Under the pieces are notes generated by a model. It was given only the letters and a program-made list of their open reading frames with translations, did not search any database and was not told the DNA's origin. A program made the position numbers and the translations under genes. From Cyclospora cayetanensis (Eukaryota > Apicomplexa > Conoidasida > Eucoccidiorida > Eimeriidae), in assembly GCF_002999335.1 (NCBI RefSeq), contig NW_020312265.1, positions 1-23,653 of the forward strand: a DNA stretch of 23,653 nucleotides. Reading direction: 5' to 3'. Shown here piece after piece: positions 19,131 through 23,653 of this stretch (positions are counted from its first letter, which is position 1; each line of letters begins with the position of its first letter).

Positions 19131-22100
19131 TGCACACATGAGTCAACTTCCTGCATTCTTAGAATGTGTTTAAGCTGTACCTAAGTTTCATAAGCTACAG
19201 ATTCTGCAAGCATTGCTACAAGTAGCCAACAATAGCTTTTGAAAGGTTTAAAACGGTGCCATTTCTGGCTGGTAGGGAGTGCATGATGTGCGGTACGCCT
19301 TGCCTCTTACATATTCGGTGTGGTCCCTACTAGACCTTCCCATTCTGCCATCTAATCGTTAATGCCTAGGTATCTACATGAAAGATATGAAGCATTTACG
19401 TGCTCAAGCCACTGTGAGTTCGATTACAGACTAAGCAATTCCCAGACTACAGTACTACTACAATGCACATTACTGGCAAGGATTTGTGTGTGTGTGTGTC
19501 AGTATCAGTGCAGAGTGTTTCAAATGTAGCCCTTCCTTTAAATCTTTGGTGGTGTTTTCAAGGGAGTAGGTTTTGAGGCAAGGTGGTTTGGCGACTGGGA
19601 CTGATCTATGGAAATTCGATACCTTGAAATGCCTCATCCAGCAGTATGCTGTTGTTGTGTCATCCTTGGGCAAGGGCCATGCTAGTCCTCTTTGTATCGT
19701 TACGACTTTAGCAGATGGCATTTCCAGAAGGAGCTCACCCTATGACCCCAGAATTGGTGTTGCTTGGTAAAGAAACACTCCCCCATCACTAGTTGGTTGA
19801 AAATAAGTGAACTGGATAAAGTTTTAAAACCGCAAGCACGGGGCCCGCTTCCATCAAATTTAACTAGTAAACTGTGAGCTTTATTAGCATTTCCATTCCA
19901 CACGACAGCCTGTGTTCGACTATAGACACTAGTGCTTAGTGTGAGCCTTGTGGTTTCTCTTCTGGCTGCTTTGGGTGTATAAGTACTGGTAAGGGACTGT
20001 CGCTCTCAAGTCAGGCACCTACGGAAACAGCCAAAGAGTACTAGGTTTTGTTAATAAATGTATCAAACAGCTTCTCATCAAGGTATCGATGTGTAACCTT
20101 GTTTGCGGCAATGCTTATCTTCCGGCTCTGTCGCAAAGTTTCCACTGCGCATGTACCCCGTCCCTAGCCTGTTGTTTAGAATCGTAAATGATCAAGAGGT
20201 TGCGCCTCGAAAAACTTTACCACACGGCCTTAGAGCTAGTTGGGCTTCTGCAGAATAATCGGTATTGGATGCCGGGGTCACGGCAAGTTCGAAAGTTGTT
20301 GTCGACATAGGCACTCGCACACTTTTCCCCTCTGTCTGGTCTTGCGTTGCCGCCAGCTGCATAGCTCGCGCATATCACATAATGAAGTAAACTAGTGTTT
20401 ACTCTCTGGTTTTGAACCATGTCACGTCCCTTCCTGACATTCATCGTCTGTTTATTACTGGTCTGGTAGAACCGGTAGCGCACTCCGCGCTGCCCTTATC
20501 CATGTTACACATACAGAGTCACATCACATGTGTTTTAGCTCCGCATACCAAGGAGTAGCAGCCACCATAATTCAAAAAGCAGGACGAGTGGGCAAGCGTT
20601 TGGCTGTGTATGAACCTCGTTGCCCCATTGTGAGAACAGCAATTCTTAATGTTTTCTTGTGTTCGATGTCGTCCTTATTTCGAAGTGGCGGTTGCCTTCG
20701 TTGAATGAGTGATGGTATTTAGCGGAGTATCTGATGCAACCCGGCCAATCCTTTTATAATCCAATCTTAAGAGGTGAGTATATTTTTATCAGTAAAGTAT
20801 ACAAGACTATCCGTATTCGGTATGCAGTACAATTATCCCCACTACTCTCTTCGTCTACTGTGGCAGCTAGTATGAATGTGCCTCGTAATCATCCTTAAGG
20901 CTTAAGAAGGGAGAAACGGGCTCTGCTGTAACTGTGGGCGTGTAAAGGATGGTTTACACCTAAGGGTATTTCTGCTGTGTGTGCTTGCAACCTGCGTGAC
21001 GCAGATGTCTTATAGGTTGACAGCCCGGCGGGGACGAGCCCTAATTGTTCTCCAGAATCAGAGAGCACTAAGGCTCATGTGTGGTGCAGGCGAAGGGGGA
21101 AAGTATATCGATTCGTTCAGTGACAGTTTTTGTGAATGCATTGATAGGTGTGGTGGAAAGGGGCTAAAGGCTGTGCTACAAGAAACGTGGCTCTTGGTTG
21201 ACGTGGGAACTCGCTGGATGAATAGAAGGACGAGCTACGATATAAAGATATAACGGACTCTTGCATTTCGTCGATATTTGCAGCTAAAGCCATGTTGTTA
21301 GCGTGTATGTATGGTTTTTGTAACTAGTACAATGAGTAGGTAGCTGTTTCTGCCTGCTTTGCCCAGTTAGACTGCGACAGCTTTGCTAAAGAGAGAAATA
21401 GGGATGACCTCGAGTGACGTGGCAAGCTACATCAGATCTTCTGATAAATCTTTTCCAATAAACAGCGGGGTCGTAATACATATGCGTAAATCAAATGGTC
21501 TGATTCAAGAACGTGGGAGCAAGGAGAGCGAGGAATGTAGAGCACAGCGCCTGCAGTTACTGGTGACCTTCGTGCTAAAATATCTGTTGATTAGCGGCAA
21601 TGATGAAATGGGCTTTGAAGATATTCTGCAGGTTCCTATAATCTTTTCTGCGTCCTTGCTATTATTATCAGAAATTTCTATTTATACTACGAACACTACC
21701 AATTTAACTTGCGATTGAGGGAGCTTGCTCCAAACCGTTTACGAGCCAGTATTATCGTAATATCGGAAGCTTCTTTGAGCGTACGCCGTGGATATGTTTC
21801 AAGCAAATCATTTTGCCGTGGTTTAAATCTATGTGCAGTATGTAAGATTTGCCTTGGCAGATATTTTCTGAAACCGCGTGTTAGCTAAAAAGAGGAGTGT
21901 GGGTTTTTTGTGAAGGGCTGAAGGAAGCTGAGCATTATGACCCTTATATTGTCAATGTACAGTCTTGGTGCCTGTTCGACAAAGCAAAGATCGCCATCCC
22001 ATTTGACGTGGGACTATGTCTGCCTATTGCAGGTCACAATGTAATATGCAGTCGCGTCGAAGCCTAAAGCTTTGAAATTGCATGAAAATGGGGTGGTTTT

Positions 22101-23273
22101 CTTGGAGGGTTGGTAAAATATAAAGGAGTAACCTTTTGGTATAGCTTGTGCATACCAACTTATAATTTGTAAGTGTATACAAGTTAGCTATTGTTGAGTC
22201 ATTGATAAGCTGCTGGCCCCCGGTTTCCCGTCCGGCTAGTTGTGCTGCGAATGACTGTTCATGCTTGAAGCTCGTAATTTGTGGTGTAAGCATCACGAAT
22301 GCCGTTTTTTACTGTGCCGGCGTGCTCAGGTTCGAGTGGCATGGAGAAGCAAAGAAAACAAATTAAAGCGTTTTGTTCTTTACAGATTCTAATGGCCTGC
22401 ATCCTTCGCACGAAAGTTGCAGATACATGAATTTGTAGGTTTTGGAGAAGAAGCCATTTGGATGCTAGAAGCGGAAGTCTAGGCAGGTCCTCAGTTTCTG
22501 GTACTAGTGTGATCATTGGGGATGTAGCCGCTAGTGATAGTGCGGGCCTGCACGAGTGACGTATATGAGCTTAGGAAATTACCGCAACTAGATTTGGGAG
22601 CTGAGCGAGAAAAGGCAGAAGTTACTTGAACGCGTGAATTGCAGATTCCGTGTTGAAAACAGGAAACCATCAAGCGTTGCAGGGCCCATGTGTGGAAATA
22701 AGTGGGTTCAACAAACTGTTGCACGGCATATTAGTTGTACTGCAGGGAGTAAAGAAGTGTCTCGCTCTGTATGAATAGTATTTTGTGCACTAAGAAGCAG
22801 GTTGATGTTCGCTGAAAGGACTAGGACCCTAGAGCTACAAACATGCAAGCCCCGGACACAATTTGAGTGACAGAGGACAATTTGAGCAAAGTGTAAAGGA
22901 GTAAGTACTACGATGAAGCCTGCTGATGTTGGGAGATGTAACTATGCACCAGGAAAGATGTGAAGTCATCGCCCAGCATCAATTTTAAGTCATTGGAGGG
23001 CAGGAACACCGCATCGTGGATAAACGTGAGCGTACTGAAGATTTTCAAAAATCCCTTTATTTGGACCAGCCGAAGACAAAATCACGGCTCAAAGAGCGAG
23101 AAAAAAACTATCCATAGCGTTCACGATAACCACAGACATCACAACGAAAATATGAATGAACTTTGGAGTGCAGATCTCGCCTCTGCCTCCAAGTGATGTA
23201 GAACAATGCACAGTACCGTTATGTTCAATGCACAAGTAATTACCCTGCAACATAGAGGACTTAAAAGCGCGGC
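19131..23273. other. Anonymous subtelomeric DNA
   Basis: No gene, RNA gene or mobile element was recognised. Forward open stretches at 20981-21253 and 21383-21718 and minus-strand stretches around 20217-20483 and 22024-22724 are of chance length with no motif. A minor TG dinucleotide run lies at 19485-19499. The last 700 bp before the telomere are purine-rich on the + strand. No trinucleotide CAG runs are present. Confidence 0.5.
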
Positions 23274-23466
23274 AGGGTTTAGGGTTTAGGGTTTAGGGTT
23301 TAGGGTTTAGGGCTTAGGGTTTAGGGTTTAGGGGTTAGGGCTTAGGGTTTAGGGTTTAGGGTTTAGGGTTTAGGGGTTAGGTGTTAGGGGTTAGGGTTTG
23401 GGGTCGAGGGGTTGGGGTTTGGGGTGTAGGGGTTGGGGTTTAGGGGTGAGGGGTTAGGGTTTAGGG
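23274..23466 (+). repeat. Telomeric repeat array, TTTAGGG type
   Basis: The array starts abruptly after cgcggc with AGGGTTT and holds about 27 repeat-like units. The first 100 bp are almost pure TTTAGGG with single variants (CTTAGGG, TTTAGGGG). From about 23371 variants take over: TGTTAGGGG, TTTGGGG, TCGAGGGG, TTGGGG and TGTAGGGG. A final exact TTTAGGG lies at 23460-23466. The G-rich strand points right, the correct orientation for a right-hand chromosome end. The heptamer type is shared by coccidia, plants and several algae and oomycetes. Confidence 0.95.
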
Positions 23467-23653
23467 TGTTGGGATGAGCGATGAGAGTGTAAGGCTGGAG
23501 TGCAGTGTAGATGAGGTGTGGGAGCTAGCTGGTTGGTTCGGCGAGATGAGTGTATGTGGTGGCGGCGGGGGGTGGGATGTGAGAGTGGGGAAAATAAGGG
23601 GGGGTTGTTGGGGTGGGGTCGGGTGTGTTGCTTGATGTTGGGTATTGGTGGTG
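23467..23653 (+). other. G-rich, C-poor terminal tail beyond the telomere repeats
   Basis: The last 187 bases keep the G/T bias of a telomere (few C residues) but lose the heptamer. They contain runs such as ggcggcggggggtggg and aagggggggttgttgggg. In position and composition this is either error-laden consensus of telomere reads at a contig tip or truly degenerate telomeric DNA. No gene is present. Confidence 0.6.

Noticed and set aside
19485..19499. A TG dinucleotide microsatellite.
   Set aside because: At seven and a half units it is too short to be of interest.
1..23653. A bacterial, phage, CRISPR or defence-island interpretation.
   Set aside because: There are no packed long genes, no operons with ribosome-binding sites and no short spaced repeats. 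The telomere array and chromovirus point to a eukaryote.

Overview
This window reads as the end of a eukaryotic chromosome, or of a contig that reaches it. It ends on the right in about 190 bp of the telomeric heptamer TTTAGGG. The G-rich strand runs 5'->3' outward, as expected for a right-hand terminus. No open frame exceeds about 170 codons, no operon-like packing is visible and no RNA gene was recognised. TTTAGGG occurs in apicomplexan coccidia, land plants, many green algae, oomycetes and dinoflagellates. Together with a chromovirus-type LTR retrotransposon (a group reported in Eimeria genomes), the window fits an Eimeria-like coccidian. That assignment is inference and a plant, alga or oomycete is not excluded.

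Layout. (1) Positions 1 to about 4.5 kb hold a satellite array with a unit of about 890 bp. It enters from beyond the left edge. The first two copies are nearly identical, the third is clearly diverged, the fourth strongly so, and a fifth and sixth are recognisable only in patches. (2) About 4.5-9.2 kb is anonymous DNA with one stretch (5747-6472) unusually poor in stops. (3) About 9.2-14.5 kb holds a heavily decayed Ty3/gypsy element of the chromovirus type on the + strand, in canonical order: gag-like region, reverse transcriptase, RNase H, integrase and C-terminal chromodomain. It is broken by many stops and frameshifts, and both reverse-transcriptase catalytic sites checked are mutated. 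(4) About 14.5-23.27 kb is anonymous subtelomeric DNA with one weak candidate for a secreted-protein exon (18927-19130). (5) 23274 to the end is the telomere array followed by a G-rich, C-poor tail that is no longer a clean repeat.

No intact protein-coding gene can be supported. The clearest content is a fossil retroelement between a decaying satellite array and a telomere. I found no new biochemical system. The items most likely to be undescribed are the ~890-bp subtelomeric satellite with its decaying edge, and the reversed order of pure and degenerate telomere repeats at the terminus.
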